NCBI GenBank assembly: GCA_964617695.1
Contig: CAZTYW010000005.1
Location: forward strand, 1 to 57,303
Length of the DNA: 57,303 nt
Direction: 5' to 3'
Source: CAZTYW01 sp964617695
GTDB taxonomy: Bacteria; Chloroflexota; Dehalococcoidia; UBA2247; RBG-13-53-26
Shown: piece after piece, positions 26,197 through 35,003 of the stretch
Layout: every line of letters starts with the position of its first letter
Position numbering within the stretch: position 1 is the first letter of the stretch
Program-made: the position numbers and the translations under genes
Notes under the pieces: generated by a model
The model's database searches: none
What the model was told of the DNA's origin: nothing
The model's input: the letters and a program-made list of their open reading frames with translations, nothing else

Positions 26197-26279
26197 TTTC
26201 CATGCCTTGTCGATACTACTAATGAATCCGCCGACTGCCGGCATACTGCGGCATGGTGAGCCAGTTCAGCCTTTCGTGG

Positions 26280-26285
26280 TATACT
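26280..26285 (+). promoter_or_regulatory. Candidate extended -10 promoter
   Basis: TGGTATACT: a TATACT -10 box preceded by TG and one base, 65 bases upstream of the TGS GTPase gene. No good -35 box. Confidence 0.35.
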
Positions 26286-26350
26286 TTTACGAGCGCAGGT
26301 CTCGCAATTCTTGCTGCCTGGCTTCTTGATCAGGCCCTGTCAGGTGAGCC

Positions 26351-27331
26351 ATGCCAGCCAATCTGACGCCGGAATACTACGAAGCTGAGAAGCGGTACAG
26401 ACGTGCCGCCACCCCCCAGGAGAGAATCGAGGCCCTGGAAGAGATGCTATCCGTTATGCCCAAGCACAAGGGCACGGATAAGCTCCGGGCCGAACTCCGT
26501 ACGAAGATTGCCAAGCTGTCCGAGGAGGCCCAAAGAAGGCCGTATGTTGCCAGGAAAGGGAGCCTTCTGTACTACGTTCCGAAGGAAGGGGCTGGCCAGG
26601 TTGTGCTGGTTGGCCTGCCCAACGTAGGCAAGTCCCAACTGGTCTCCGCTGTCACCGATGCGACTCCCGAGGTAGCTCCTTATCCTTTCACTACCCTGAT
26701 GCCCCTTCCAGGCATGATGAGGTTCGACAACATCCAAATGCAGTTGGTGGATGTTCCGGCATTGACAGCACCGCACGTGGAGTCCTGGCTGGGCAACATA
26801 GTAAGGAATGCTGATTTGCTCCTGATCGTGGTAGACCTGTCGCAGGATCCGGCCATGCAGTTGGAGACGATCGTGGAGCGACTGGAGAAATACAGGGTGA
26901 AGGTCATCGGGGAACCGGAAGAGACTGACTTCAGGACGGTCAAGAAGAAGGCGCTGATCGTTGGCAACAAGATGGACCTGGATGGTGCAGATGAGGGCCG
27001 CCAATGGCTCAACTCGCAGCATGAGGGGCTCCCCTGGCTCTGCGTTTCTGCCAAGGGGGGGGATGGCCTTGGCGATCTTGGGCCAGCCATATATGAGGCC
27101 CTGGGAGTCGTTCGCATCTACACCAAGGCGCCGGGGCAGAAGCCAGACCTGACCGAGCCGGTGGTGGTCAAGAAAGGGAGCACAGTCGAGGATGTAGCTG
27201 AGTCCGTCCACAAAGACTTCCGCACCGGGCTGAAGTTCGCGCAGGTCTGGGGCTCGGGCAAATTCGACGGTCAGAAGGTCAAAAGACAGTACGTTCTTCA
27301 GGAAGGAGACATAGTGGAGCTGCACACTTGA
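26351..27331 (+). CDS. DRG/Obg-like GTPase with TGS domain
   Basis: 326 residues. N-terminal helical region (YYEAEKRYRRAATPQERIEAL), then a GTPase domain with Walker A GLPNVGKS (88-95), PFTTLMPLPGMM (G2 region), the G3 element as VDVPAL rather than DxPG, and NKMD (G4). The C-terminal ~75 residues form a TGS domain (from ~VVVKKGSTVEDVAESVHKDF to the end). The order matches the DRG/YchF-like group rather than bacterial ObgE, which has an N-terminal glycine-rich Obg domain that is missing here. Role inferred: ribosome- or tRNA-associated GTPase. The G3 change (PAL) may alter hydrolysis. Confidence 0.85.
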   Translation: MPANLTPEYYEAEKRYRRAATPQERIEALEEMLSVMPKHKGTDKLRAELRTKIAKLSEEAQRRPYVARKGSLLYYVPKEGAGQVVLVGLPNVGKSQLVSAVTDATPEVAPYPFTTLMPLPGMMRFDNIQMQLVDVPALTAPHVESWLGNIVRNADLLLIVVDLSQDPAMQLETIVERLEKYRVKVIGEPEETDFRTVKKKALIVGNKMDLDGADEGRQWLNSQHEGLPWLCVSAKGGDGLGDLGPAIYEALGVVRIYTKAPGQKPDLTEPVVVKKGSTVEDVAESVHKDFRTGLKFAQVWGSGKFDGQKVKRQYVLQEGDIVELHT

Positions 27332-27426
27332 TTCGCATTGGCGTCCACTGTGTTGTTCAGATTGCCTGGCACAGCCACTAGCCTCTCCACTGCCCTGTGA
27401 ATCGGCTCATTCACTGGAGCCACCTG

Positions 27427-27455
27427 TTGCAAAATATTTCTGTCCATGATATAAT
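27427..27455 (+). promoter_or_regulatory. Strong sigma-70 promoter upstream of the marR gene
   Basis: TTGCAA (27427-27432), an exact 17-base spacer and a perfect TATAAT (27450-27455), 57 bases upstream of the MarR start. The AT-rich patch also holds an imperfect inverted pair, GCAAAATATT near 27429 and AATATATTGC near 27469, flanking the predicted start site; it could be the regulator's own operator. Confidence 0.7.
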
Positions 27456-27511
27456 TCACCAAAGCCAAAATATATTGCTGGCGCGAATAGTAAGGAACAA
27501 GGGGTTGCCGC

Positions 27512-27994
27512 GTGACGGTTGAAACAGACAGGACACGGCTAATCGAGCATATACTGGACCTTAACATGAAACTGGAGCAACTGGAGCAGGCGTTGCGTCC
27601 AGTTGTCCCCAGAGAGTGGCTGAGCGCTGATGTCACCATGACTCAACTGAGGGTTCTGCTGATTCTGTTCAGGGACGGGCCCACTCGCATGAGCGGCATT
27701 GCCTCCGGCCTGGGGGTTAGTTTTGCCACAGCCACGGGTATTGCAGACCGCCTGGTTGAGAGGGGTCTCGTCATCAGAGAGAACTCGGTTGAAGACCGTC
27801 GCGTGGTGGTTTGCCGGTTGTCCCCTCAGGGAGAGAAGCTGATGAGCCGGCTGTGGCGGTCAGGTCAAGAGCAAATAAAGCACATGCTGGAGAAGATGAC
27901 GCTTTGGCAGCTAGAGGTCGTCGCCCGGGGGACACAGATTTTCATCGATGCAGCCAAATCTTTGCAGGGCGATTCTCAAGGAGGGAAGAGCTAG
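27512..27994 (+). CDS. MarR-family transcriptional regulator
   Basis: 160 residues with the MarR winged helix. The recognition-helix region is MSGIASGLGVSFATATGIADRLVERGLV, followed by the wing RENSVEDRRVVVCRLSPQGEKL. N- and C-terminal helices form the dimer interface. The start is GTG 27512. It is likely autoregulated through the promoter at 27427-27455, and may control the neighbouring divergent or convergent acyl-CoA genes; that is inference. Confidence 0.92.
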   Translation: MTVETDRTRLIEHILDLNMKLEQLEQALRPVVPREWLSADVTMTQLRVLLILFRDGPTRMSGIASGLGVSFATATGIADRLVERGLVIRENSVEDRRVVVCRLSPQGEKLMSRLWRSGQEQIKHMLEKMTLWQLEVVARGTQIFIDAAKSLQGDSQGGKS

Positions 27995-28280
27995 CGTATG
28001 GAACTCTCGCGCAGGCAGGCTAGGCACAAGGTTCACACCCCCCTTTCCCTTGTATGACGGGTCTCGTTCAGAGCGCCTGGGTATCGCGCGGTGCCGCTGC
28101 CTGCGGCTGACAGTCAGTCGAGCCTGTCGCGCACTAGCCTGCCTGCCTAATCGGTATGTGCGAGAGTGTAGAGCGCTTCCTGAGAGGAAGCGAGTTCTGC
28201 TATCATGGTCAGACCCTGTGGTTCCCTCATGACTATTCAGCGCGGTCGCCTGCCTCGAGACAGCGTCCCGCGTTGCTTCG

Positions 28281-29039
28281 TTACCGGGCAACCAGTCCTC
28301 CGTCCACAACCATTGAGTGACCAGTGACGAACGAAGCTGCGTCAGTGCAAAGCCACACGGCTGCCTCGGCTATCTCCTCTGGTTCACCCAGCCTTCCCAC
28401 AGGGTGCATGTCTCTGTAGACCTCGGCCATCTTGGGGCGAGCGGCGATTACGCGGTCGATCAGGGGTGTGTGAATGACGCCCGGACATACCGCGTTGATC
28501 CTGATCCCAGAGGTGGCATACTCCAATGCTGCCGCCTTGGTCAGCCCAATGACCCCGTGTTTGCTGGCAACGTAGATGGGGGTGCCCTGGAAGCCCACCA
28601 GCCCTGCCACAGAGGAGGTGTTGACGATGGCCCCGCTACCCTGCGTCAGCATCTGCTGAATCTCGTATTTCATGCACAGCCATACACCTTTGAGGTTTAC
28701 GGCCATTATCCGGTCCCATTCTTCCTCCGTGGTCTTGGCCGTTGGGACTCGACTTCCTCCGATACCGGCATTATTGAAGGCGCAGTCCAGGCGTCCATAT
28801 GCGTCGACGGCCCGGCTGACCATTGCCTCGACTTCGTCGGACCGCGATACGTCGGTCTTGAAGAACACTGCTTCACCCCCAGACCCCTCGATCATTCGCG
28901 CCGTCTCCTCGCTGCCCTCAACCAGGATGTCAGCTATGACCACCTTCGCACCTTCTCTGGCAAAGGCCAGCGCGGCGGCGCGTCCGATTCCTGAGCTGGC
29001 ACCTGTCACCAAAGCAATCCTGCCATCCAGCGATTTCAT
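28281..29039 (-). CDS. SDR-family oxidoreductase
   Basis: 252-residue classical SDR: TGASSGIG 12-19, NNAG 89-92, a catalytic serine at ~142-143, Tyr156 and Lys160 (YVASK), and the C-terminal VVDGG. The start is ATG 29039 behind GGAGGT with six bases between; the frame is open upstream to 29348 but not protein-like. It is closest in pattern to the SDR at 20610-21386 rather than to the tandem set. It is the last gene in a minus-strand series with acyl-CoA functions, though separated from the next by 312 bases. Confidence 0.9.
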   Translation of the reverse strand: MKSLDGRIALVTGASSGIGRAAALAFAREGAKVVIADILVEGSEETARMIEGSGGEAVFFKTDVSRSDEVEAMVSRAVDAYGRLDCAFNNAGIGGSRVPTAKTTEEEWDRIMAVNLKGVWLCMKYEIQQMLTQGSGAIVNTSSVAGLVGFQGTPIYVASKHGVIGLTKAAALEYATSGIRINAVCPGVIHTPLIDRVIAARPKMAEVYRDMHPVGRLGEPEEIAEAAVWLCTDAASFVTGHSMVVDGGLVAR

Positions 29040-29351
29040 GCCGATACCTCCATGCTCTGTGTTTATGTCTGGGTTGAGCCGACCCACATCAGAGCGGATT
29101 GCGCCCGCCGGCTCACACCGTCGCCAGTTGCTGTTGTCGCTTTCTGAAGCATTTCCGAATCCATTGGCTGGTTCCAGTGACCCGAAGCGGATCAGGCGCT
29201 CCGAGGGCGTTCCCTCGGCGGCGCTGGGATGGCCCGCGAACTGCCACCCGCCTTGGTGGGGCGGGCCGCTATTACGAATAGCCTGGGGTCCGAAGCGTCC
29301 AGGGCCGAAGGTTTCCTGGGTTGGGATGGGCTTGAGCGTACTTGCCAAATG
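29040..29351. other. Intergenic region, nothing recognised
   Basis: 312 bases between the acyl-CoA synthetase stop and the SDR start, both on the minus strand. No promoter boxes, terminator or repeat could be supported. Confidence 0.5.
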
Positions 29352-30803
29352 TCATGAGCTGTGAATGTGTCGGTCCTGGTTGCGCTGGAATCGGCAGTAT
29401 TCTGTCGTCCTCTTGACAGCTCTGGCTGCTCTGTCGAAAGTCGGGAAGCTTGGTATTCCGGCTTCTATCAGCCTCGGTCTTATCTGGGACGCCTGCGCTT
29501 CCAGTTGTCCTGCGATCAGGACGACGGCGAAGCTCTTGGCACACGTTGTTCTGAAGTCGCTCATGATCCCGAGCAGTTCGTCGAGATAGGGGGGATAGTA
29601 TTCCCAGATCTGAGATAAGAACGGGATGCACAGCTCAAGCACCACGACGTCGATGTTGTCATCCTGGCTCAGGATGTCCAGGGACCTCACCAGGTCCCCG
29701 GTGGAAAGCACGTTCCACGATATGTCGAGGGGATTCAGGTAGCTTCCGCCTATGATGTTGAAAAAGGAGGCAAACTCGCGGTAGGAACGATCGGTGAGGA
29801 GAGGGACCGACAGACCTTGCTGGGTGAAGGCGTCGGCTATGACCACCGACTGCCCCCCACTATGTGCCATCAGCGCCACTCTGTTGCCCGAAGGCGGGTC
29901 AAGGTAGAGCAACGCTTCTACAGCGTCAATCATTTCCTCCAGGCTGTCGACCCCGATCGCCCCGCACTGCTTGATGACGGACTCCCACATGACCGCAGGG
30001 GACGCCAGGGCGCCGGTGTGTGACGCGGCTGCGCGAGCCCCTTCCATAGTCTTGCCTCCAATCCAGACTAGCACCGGTTTGTTGCTGGCCGTCTCCCTGA
30101 GGCACTCGAAGAATCTCCTGCCGTCCTTGACCCCTTCTACATACATGCCGATAATTGTGGTTTCCTCGTCATTGGCCAGGTACTCGAGGTAATCCGTGCT
30201 GTCAAGGATCGTCCCGTTACCGAAGCTCACAGACTTGCTCACCTTGATTCCGTGAGCCGCTCCCACCAGGCTGAAGAAAATGGCATGTGTGCCGCTTTGG
30301 GAAATGAAGCCGACGGGCCCTCCTTCGCCCCAGTACTGGTTGATATCGTGTCGCAGCCCGATCTTCGGATTGAAGATTCCCATGCAGTTGGGGCCGATCA
30401 GGTTGAGATTGGCCTCACTGGCCATGGCGGCGATTTCGCGTTCCAGCCTTGCTCCTTCCTCGGTGTTGGTCTCGGAAAAGCCGGAGGTGAACAGAGCCGC
30501 CCCGGCCACCTGTTTCTTGATGCAGTCGCCGATGATCTTTGGGGCTGCTGTCCTCGGGACCGCAACGATCACGTAGTCGACCGGCTGCTGAATATCGAGC
30601 AGGCTGCTGTAGTTCTCGATGCCCAGGCCCTCAATTCCGGGTATCTCGTTGGGGTCGATCTGAACTGAGTACACTTCCCCTTTGAAGTTGCTCAGGCATC
30701 GGAGCCACATGTAGTCGTTGGCCAGCTTGTCGCCTACGACGGCGACTGACCGTGGATTGAAAGCCCTATCGAGTCGTCTGGCTGTTTGCAGCAAGGGCTT
30801 CAC
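29352..30803 (-). CDS. NDP-forming acyl-CoA synthetase, alpha-type (CoA-binding) chain
   Basis: 483 residues. CoA-binding Rossmann domain (AFNPRSVAVVGDKL; LIGPNCMGIFNP), then the succinyl-CoA-synthetase-like flavodoxin domains. The phosphorylated-histidine site is in AASHTGALASPAVMW. It matches the alpha part of the ADP-forming acetyl-CoA synthetase (Acd) family, but the C-terminal ATP-grasp (beta) domain is absent and no beta gene is next to it. Function inferred: reversible acyl-CoA/acid interconversion with nucleotide phosphate if a beta subunit is supplied elsewhere. The start is at 30803; an extended -10 promoter lies ~170 bases upstream. Confidence 0.85.
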   Translation of the reverse strand: MKPLLQTARRLDRAFNPRSVAVVGDKLANDYMWLRCLSNFKGEVYSVQIDPNEIPGIEGLGIENYSSLLDIQQPVDYVIVAVPRTAAPKIIGDCIKKQVAGAALFTSGFSETNTEEGARLEREIAAMASEANLNLIGPNCMGIFNPKIGLRHDINQYWGEGGPVGFISQSGTHAIFFSLVGAAHGIKVSKSVSFGNGTILDSTDYLEYLANDEETTIIGMYVEGVKDGRRFFECLRETASNKPVLVWIGGKTMEGARAAASHTGALASPAVMWESVIKQCGAIGVDSLEEMIDAVEALLYLDPPSGNRVALMAHSGGQSVVIADAFTQQGLSVPLLTDRSYREFASFFNIIGGSYLNPLDISWNVLSTGDLVRSLDILSQDDNIDVVVLELCIPFLSQIWEYYPPYLDELLGIMSDFRTTCAKSFAVVLIAGQLEAQASQIRPRLIEAGIPSFPTFDRAARAVKRTTEYCRFQRNQDRHIHSS

Positions 30804-31151
30804 CTCTGGTGCTTACAGGATTTGCCTGCCGGTCCCCTCGGGCCTATCGCCATCGGTCGGCGCTGACCGGTCGGTGGCCGTTTGCCACCCATCCGCTGTT
30901 CTTTGACCGCGGATGGCGAGCGCTATGGTGGCGCTTGCGGGGCCGTCCACTGGCCGAAGACGTACTTGGGCTATTATAGCATTGGGCGGCTTGCCGGGTC
31001 ATGGCCCGCCCGTTTGTACCCCGCGGCTGGTCCTGGTGGCGACGGCGGCGGATGTCCTCCCGTGAGATGTCTGGGAACACGCGCCCGCTGTTTCCAGACG
31101 ACGCACGCGTTGTCTGGGGGCGCGCAGAAGAGTCCGGAGCCTCTTGACGCC
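30804..31151. other. Intergenic region with a leader and a promoter
   Basis: 348 bases. On the minus strand there is a promoter at 30973-30981 and then a ~160-base leader. No known riboswitch was recognised in the leader. Confidence 0.5.
30973..30981 (-). promoter_or_regulatory. Extended -10 promoter for the acyl-CoA synthetase gene
   Basis: Minus strand TGCTATAAT: a perfect TATAAT (30973-30978) preceded by TG and one base. A weak -35 (ATGACC, 30997-31002) is 18 bases upstream. Confidence 0.5.
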
Positions 31152-32534
31152 TCAGCCTGGCCTGGTGAACCTGGAAATCAGGTCTTCAAGCTGGAGCAGC
31201 AGGGTCATGTCGCCCTCTATCTTGAGTTTGCCCTCTGTCCAGGCGTTGAAGCGTTCAAGCTCTCCCCTCTGGATGGCAGCCCAGTCCTCGGCTGACACGA
31301 TGAGCGTGCAATTCGGGTTCTCCACGGTGCCCTCGTGGCGAGAACCCTCACCCCGATCACATAACAGGTACCAGTCGCTGCCGCCCGTTCCGGTGAGGTG
31401 AAACTGCACGGTGACGGTCACATCCTCGACTCTGGTGGCCTGCCTGGGTGGGGCTCCGGGGGCCGGCAGATCGAGCAGGGTCGCCAGCCTTTGGGTAGAG
31501 ACGTTGTTGTGCTCGGTGGCATCTCCTGGCACGGCGATCCCCATCTTCTTGAAGTTCTTGAATATCTTGAGCATGATTATCCCGAACCCGAAGGCTGCCA
31601 GGACTTCGTTGTAGAACAGGTTCTTGACCTTGAACCCGGTGAGCTCCTCGTAGCGCTGCACGGTCTCTTCCCTGTTGGGAGTGCCCTCCAGGCGGGGAAT
31701 CCCGTATCCAATGGTGTGCTGCCAGTCGAGGAAGAAGAACCAGCCCAGATCGGCCTCAGGGTCTCCCAGGTAGGCCATCTCCCAGTCCAGCACGCCCACC
31801 ACGTCAAAGTTGTCCTGGTTGTACATGGTGTTGGGTATTCGGGGGTCTCCCCAGCACAGAGTCACCCTCTCCGGCTCATACCGGTGCTCCTTCAGCCATT
31901 CCAGGGCGGCTTCAAGGATGGGCTGAGATTCCTGAGGGGACTCCTTCACCCAGTTGAGGTACCGCTCGTTGTATTCGAGCCGGCGATCAATTGGGTCTGC
32001 GCCTGCCTTGGGCACGCCCAGGAAGGAGAACCCCAGACTCTTCCAGTCGAGTTTGTGAATTCTGGCTATGGACTCGAGGGTGCCCCACCACATCTTGGCC
32101 CGCTGTTCGGGGGTGGCGTTGAAGAACACCCCGAAGGAGTGATAAGGGGGGTACTCGGGTGGAACAACTCCCTCCAGCTTGCCCATGACATAGAACTGAC
32201 TACCGAGTATGGTCTCATCGTTCTCCAGCCACAGGACGCTGGGCACGGCGATGCCCTCCGGCTGCAGCAATTCCATGGTACGGAACTGCGCACTCAGGTC
32301 GTATTCGGGGAATATCGGGTAGTCCTTGGGTGGACAGCGTAGTACCATCCCCTGGCATCTGGGAGTGCCGGCCTCCTGCCAGCTCACGTCAAAGACGAAG
32401 CTCTCATTCGACAGCCCGCCCCCCGACCTCTCCAGGTTCGATACGGTCAGGTCCTGTGCCTGGGGCATCTGCTTTTGCAGCCAGGACGCAATCTTGACCT
32501 GCGCCTCGGCCAGGTCTATGTGACGTGCCTGCAT
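31152..32534 (-). CDS. Aminoglycoside-phosphotransferase-fold kinase fused to SCP2 domain
   Basis: 460 residues. Residues 1 to ~350 are an APH/choline-kinase-like phosphotransferase: SGGGLSNESFVF near the start, and CWGDPRIPNTMY as the catalytic-loop equivalent of HxD. VGVLDWEMAYLGDPEADLGW carries the metal-binding aspartate. The last ~95 residues read as a sterol carrier protein 2 (SCP2) lipid-binding domain (DGE-type strand, then FNAWTEGKLKIEGDMTLLL). Related kinases act on acyl-CoA-pathway or hydroxyl substrates (acyl-CoA dehydrogenase-associated APH). The fusion suggests a hydrophobic substrate presented by SCP2; inference. The ATG at 32534 has AGGAGA upstream. Confidence 0.85.
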   Translation of the reverse strand: MQARHIDLAEAQVKIASWLQKQMPQAQDLTVSNLERSGGGLSNESFVFDVSWQEAGTPRCQGMVLRCPPKDYPIFPEYDLSAQFRTMELLQPEGIAVPSVLWLENDETILGSQFYVMGKLEGVVPPEYPPYHSFGVFFNATPEQRAKMWWGTLESIARIHKLDWKSLGFSFLGVPKAGADPIDRRLEYNERYLNWVKESPQESQPILEAALEWLKEHRYEPERVTLCWGDPRIPNTMYNQDNFDVVGVLDWEMAYLGDPEADLGWFFFLDWQHTIGYGIPRLEGTPNREETVQRYEELTGFKVKNLFYNEVLAAFGFGIIMLKIFKNFKKMGIAVPGDATEHNNVSTQRLATLLDLPAPGAPPRQATRVEDVTVTVQFHLTGTGGSDWYLLCDRGEGSRHEGTVENPNCTLIVSAEDWAAIQRGELERFNAWTEGKLKIEGDMTLLLQLEDLISRFTRPG

Positions 32535-32587
32535 GTCGTCTCTCCTTTCCCCGGTCTGGTTTTACGGTACAGCCCTTCCTCGTCGGA

Positions 32588-33682
32588 TTAGTATCCCTGG
32601 TAGCCATACCTGGGATACTTCCCAACGACAACCATCTCGACGATGCCGTAGCCGACCTCATCGCCGCAGCGCATCTCGCACATGACGTCGTCGATGAAAG
32701 AGACGTCACGTATCACATTCGGGTCGGTCAGGTCCAGCTTGAGACCGTCCAGGAAGTAAGGGCCCATCCACAGCCCGTGGACAAATCCCTGGTAGCCGAA
32801 ATAGCCACCTGCCTTGATGTAGCAAACGCTGAGCGGGCGCACCGATATCTCTATTCTGGAGCCATCGTCGGCGTTGAGAGCGACCTCACCTCCATTGATC
32901 TGCCGTACGTCGGAGCGGAAGCGGTAATTGTGTTTGACGCTGGTCACCTCAAGCTCTTCTTTCCCGCTTCCACAGGGATAGAAAATGCCGCCGCTGAAAT
33001 GGCGGGACTTCTCTTCCCACGTCTCCCGTGTGTGGTAGGTGGCACCCCACTCCTCGAACTGCGCCACGAGCATGTTATACAGGTAGCCCTCCGGGATGTC
33101 GCCGGGCTGCACCCCCGTTTCCGGCACGCCGCCGCCCCGCCTGATACCCCATGAGTGATCCCTTTCAGCCCGCCAGCTATCCCTGTCGATCTGGTACGTC
33201 TTGCCTTCGATTTTGGCCGAGCCGAGTGGCCTTCCTACCTGGAAATAGCGCTTTATGTTCTCCTCCATCCTGCCGCGAAAACGGGCAACCTGTGATTCCT
33301 CCTCGTGGGCGTACATGGTCGCCTCAAACTCAATGTCGTAGCTCAGCCCGTGCTCGTTGTCGTCCAGGACCCACCGCACCTTCCGAAGCGGTTCGAGTAT
33401 CTCGTAGGAGAAGGGGCCTACCCTGACCTCGTCTACCTGGGGACGAAGTTCGCGGGATGCCCTGACGTTATACTGTGTCTTGCCTTCGACGGCGCAGCAG
33501 GCAAAGGCGTCGATGACGTTGCGGTTTGGGTAGAACCCGAAGCCGGACACGAGTTGCAATTTCCCGGAGATATCGTGGGCACAGAACCATAGCCTCTCTG
33601 TCCATTCCCGGGCGCTGGTCTCGACGCTGTCGAAGGTAGCTACGATTTGATGGCACGGAAGCTCGTCGTACTTGGTGAGCAT
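32588..33682 (-). CDS. Uncharacterised protein, possibly lipocalin/CrtC-like two-domain
   Basis: 364 residues; not confidently assigned. No signal peptide. The composition is beta-rich and aromatic (WFCAHDISGKLQLVSGFGFY, DHSWGIRRGGGV, FVHGLWMGPYFLDG), with repeated strand-turn patterns. This is reminiscent of the AttH/CrtC (hydroxyneurosporene synthase-like) two-barrel proteins that bind hydrophobic ligands. The pattern DRDHSWG-like (AERDHSWGIR) is typical of that superfamily. The start ATG 33682 follows GGGGGT. It precedes the kinase-SCP2 gene by 53 bases, so the two are probably co-transcribed and may share a lipid-like substrate. Confidence 0.6.
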   Translation of the reverse strand: MLTKYDELPCHQIVATFDSVETSAREWTERLWFCAHDISGKLQLVSGFGFYPNRNVIDAFACCAVEGKTQYNVRASRELRPQVDEVRVGPFSYEILEPLRKVRWVLDDNEHGLSYDIEFEATMYAHEEESQVARFRGRMEENIKRYFQVGRPLGSAKIEGKTYQIDRDSWRAERDHSWGIRRGGGVPETGVQPGDIPEGYLYNMLVAQFEEWGATYHTRETWEEKSRHFSGGIFYPCGSGKEELEVTSVKHNYRFRSDVRQINGGEVALNADDGSRIEISVRPLSVCYIKAGGYFGYQGFVHGLWMGPYFLDGLKLDLTDPNVIRDVSFIDDVMCEMRCGDEVGYGIVEMVVVGKYPRYGYQGY

Positions 33683-34117
33683 AAGGACCCCCTTTTTTGT
33701 CGAAGATGTTGCCGAGACAAGGTGTTGCGTCAGCGTCTCAGCGCAACTACCGGACTAGCGTGGCCGTCGGCCGATGTGGTTCTGTCTTCGTCCATTCTCC
33801 GGTGCCGCTGACAGTACCTGCATCAGGCCCGACTTCGCCATGCGGACGCAGGACCGGTCGTGCATGGAGTATGGATGCCACTGCGCAGAAGCCACGATCT
33901 CATAAAAGCAAGACTGGCTGCCACCGTTTCGCTAACAGCAGCAGCCCAGCCATCATAGCCTGTCGGCCTTAGACCCGTGGCTTTGCGCCCCCTGATTTGT
34001 CAGGGTTTGCCCTTTTCACCGTTGCCTATTAACTTGTTGCGCCCTCTACGCAGTAGCGTTATACCGCCTCCAGCTAGCAAAAGTCAAGTCCTATAAGCTG
34101 TGGGCCGCAATGTCGGA
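33683..34117. other. Intergenic region, little recognised
   Basis: 435 bases between two minus-strand genes. One small hairpin (CCCTGA, TTTG, TCAGGG; 33990-34005), then TTTGCCCTTTT on the plus strand, where no upstream gene could use it. Nothing else supported. Confidence 0.5.
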
Positions 34118-34768
34118 TCAGATAAGATTCAAGAGGTCAGTGGGCTTCTCAATCAATGCCCTGGCGCCGCTGGCTGCAAGTTCGTCGCCACTGCGAAAGC
34201 CCCACAGCGCGCCGACGGGGTACATGCCAGCCGCGAGGGCGGTTTTCATGTCTGTGTCTCCGTCGCCCAGATAGATGAATTTGCCTGGCGGGATATTGAG
34301 ACGTTCTGCTATCTGAAGAGCAGCCGCAGGGTCGGGCTTCCTTGGGATGGAGGCCTGGGCGCCTATCACCGGCGAGAACTCCCAGCATGGCAGAAGGTGA
34401 GACACAGCCAGTCTGGTGAAATTGTCCGGCTTGTTGGACAGGATGGCCATCTTCACGCCCCTGGCGGTCAGGCCGTCCAGCAGTTCCGGGATGCCGTCGT
34501 AGGCGCGGGTCTTGTCTGCCCAGCGCTTGCGGTACTCCTCACGAACAGCGGCGACCAGTCTGACTACCGTGACCGTGTGGCGCTGGTCATCCGGGAGCGC
34601 CTGGAAGGCCAGTTCCTCGACGCCGTCGCCGATGAAGTACTTATAGGCCTCGACGTCATGCCCCGGAAAGCCGAGACGGTCAAGCCCGATGTTCACGGAG
34701 TCGGCTATGTCTTCCAGTGTGTCCAGAAGAGTGCCGTCCAGGTCGAACACAACTGCTCTATACTTCAT
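34118..34768 (-). CDS. gph: HAD-family phosphatase (phosphoglycolate phosphatase-like)
   Basis: 216 residues. HAD motif I is VFDLDGTLLDT (nucleophile and acid aspartates). Motif II is in MAILSNKPDN, the lysine motif in RKPDPAAALQIAE and motif IV in YLGDGDTDMKTA. The cap is of the C1 helical type after motif I. The pattern fits Gph-like phosphatases that clear 2-phosphoglycolate or similar small phosphates. The start is ATG 34768; no clear ribosome-binding site. It is divergent from the ABC transporter gene. Confidence 0.88.
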   Translation of the reverse strand: MKYRAVVFDLDGTLLDTLEDIADSVNIGLDRLGFPGHDVEAYKYFIGDGVEELAFQALPDDQRHTVTVVRLVAAVREEYRKRWADKTRAYDGIPELLDGLTARGVKMAILSNKPDNFTRLAVSHLLPCWEFSPVIGAQASIPRKPDPAAALQIAERLNIPPGKFIYLGDGDTDMKTALAAGMYPVGALWGFRSGDELAASGARALIEKPTDLLNLI

Positions 34769-34951
34769 GCAGACACCGTTGCTGCCTGACGCGAGTCATG
34801 GCTGGCTGGACTATTGGCCTGGCTGGGTGGCCGGGACAGATTCTAGCTTTTGTTCTGGCAGTTGTCCAACCCGTCGCTTGCCTGGTCGGCGGAGGCTCGT
34901 TCGGGTGTCCTTTGAACGAGGGTTCAGTTTGCGTTTGCTGGCACCCTGCTG

Positions 34952-34960
34952 TGCTATAAT
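34952..34960 (+). promoter_or_regulatory. Extended -10 promoter of the ABC transporter genes
   Basis: TGCTATAAT: a perfect TATAAT (34955-34960) preceded by TG and one base. Transcription would start near 34966, giving a leader of ~38 bases. The -35 is poor. Confidence 0.55.
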
Positions 34961-35003
34961 CAACGCCATATCTCCCCACGGGACAGCGCCTGGAGGAAGG
35001 AAG

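Noticed and set aside
31398..32342. 314-aa open frame on the plus strand over the kinase-SCP2 gene
   Set aside because: Antisense shadow; the minus-strand protein carries clear motifs, this one none.
33990..34005. Small hairpin followed by TTTGCCCTTTT
   Set aside because: Only a 6-bp stem, and it points in a direction with no gene upstream; too weak to call a terminator.
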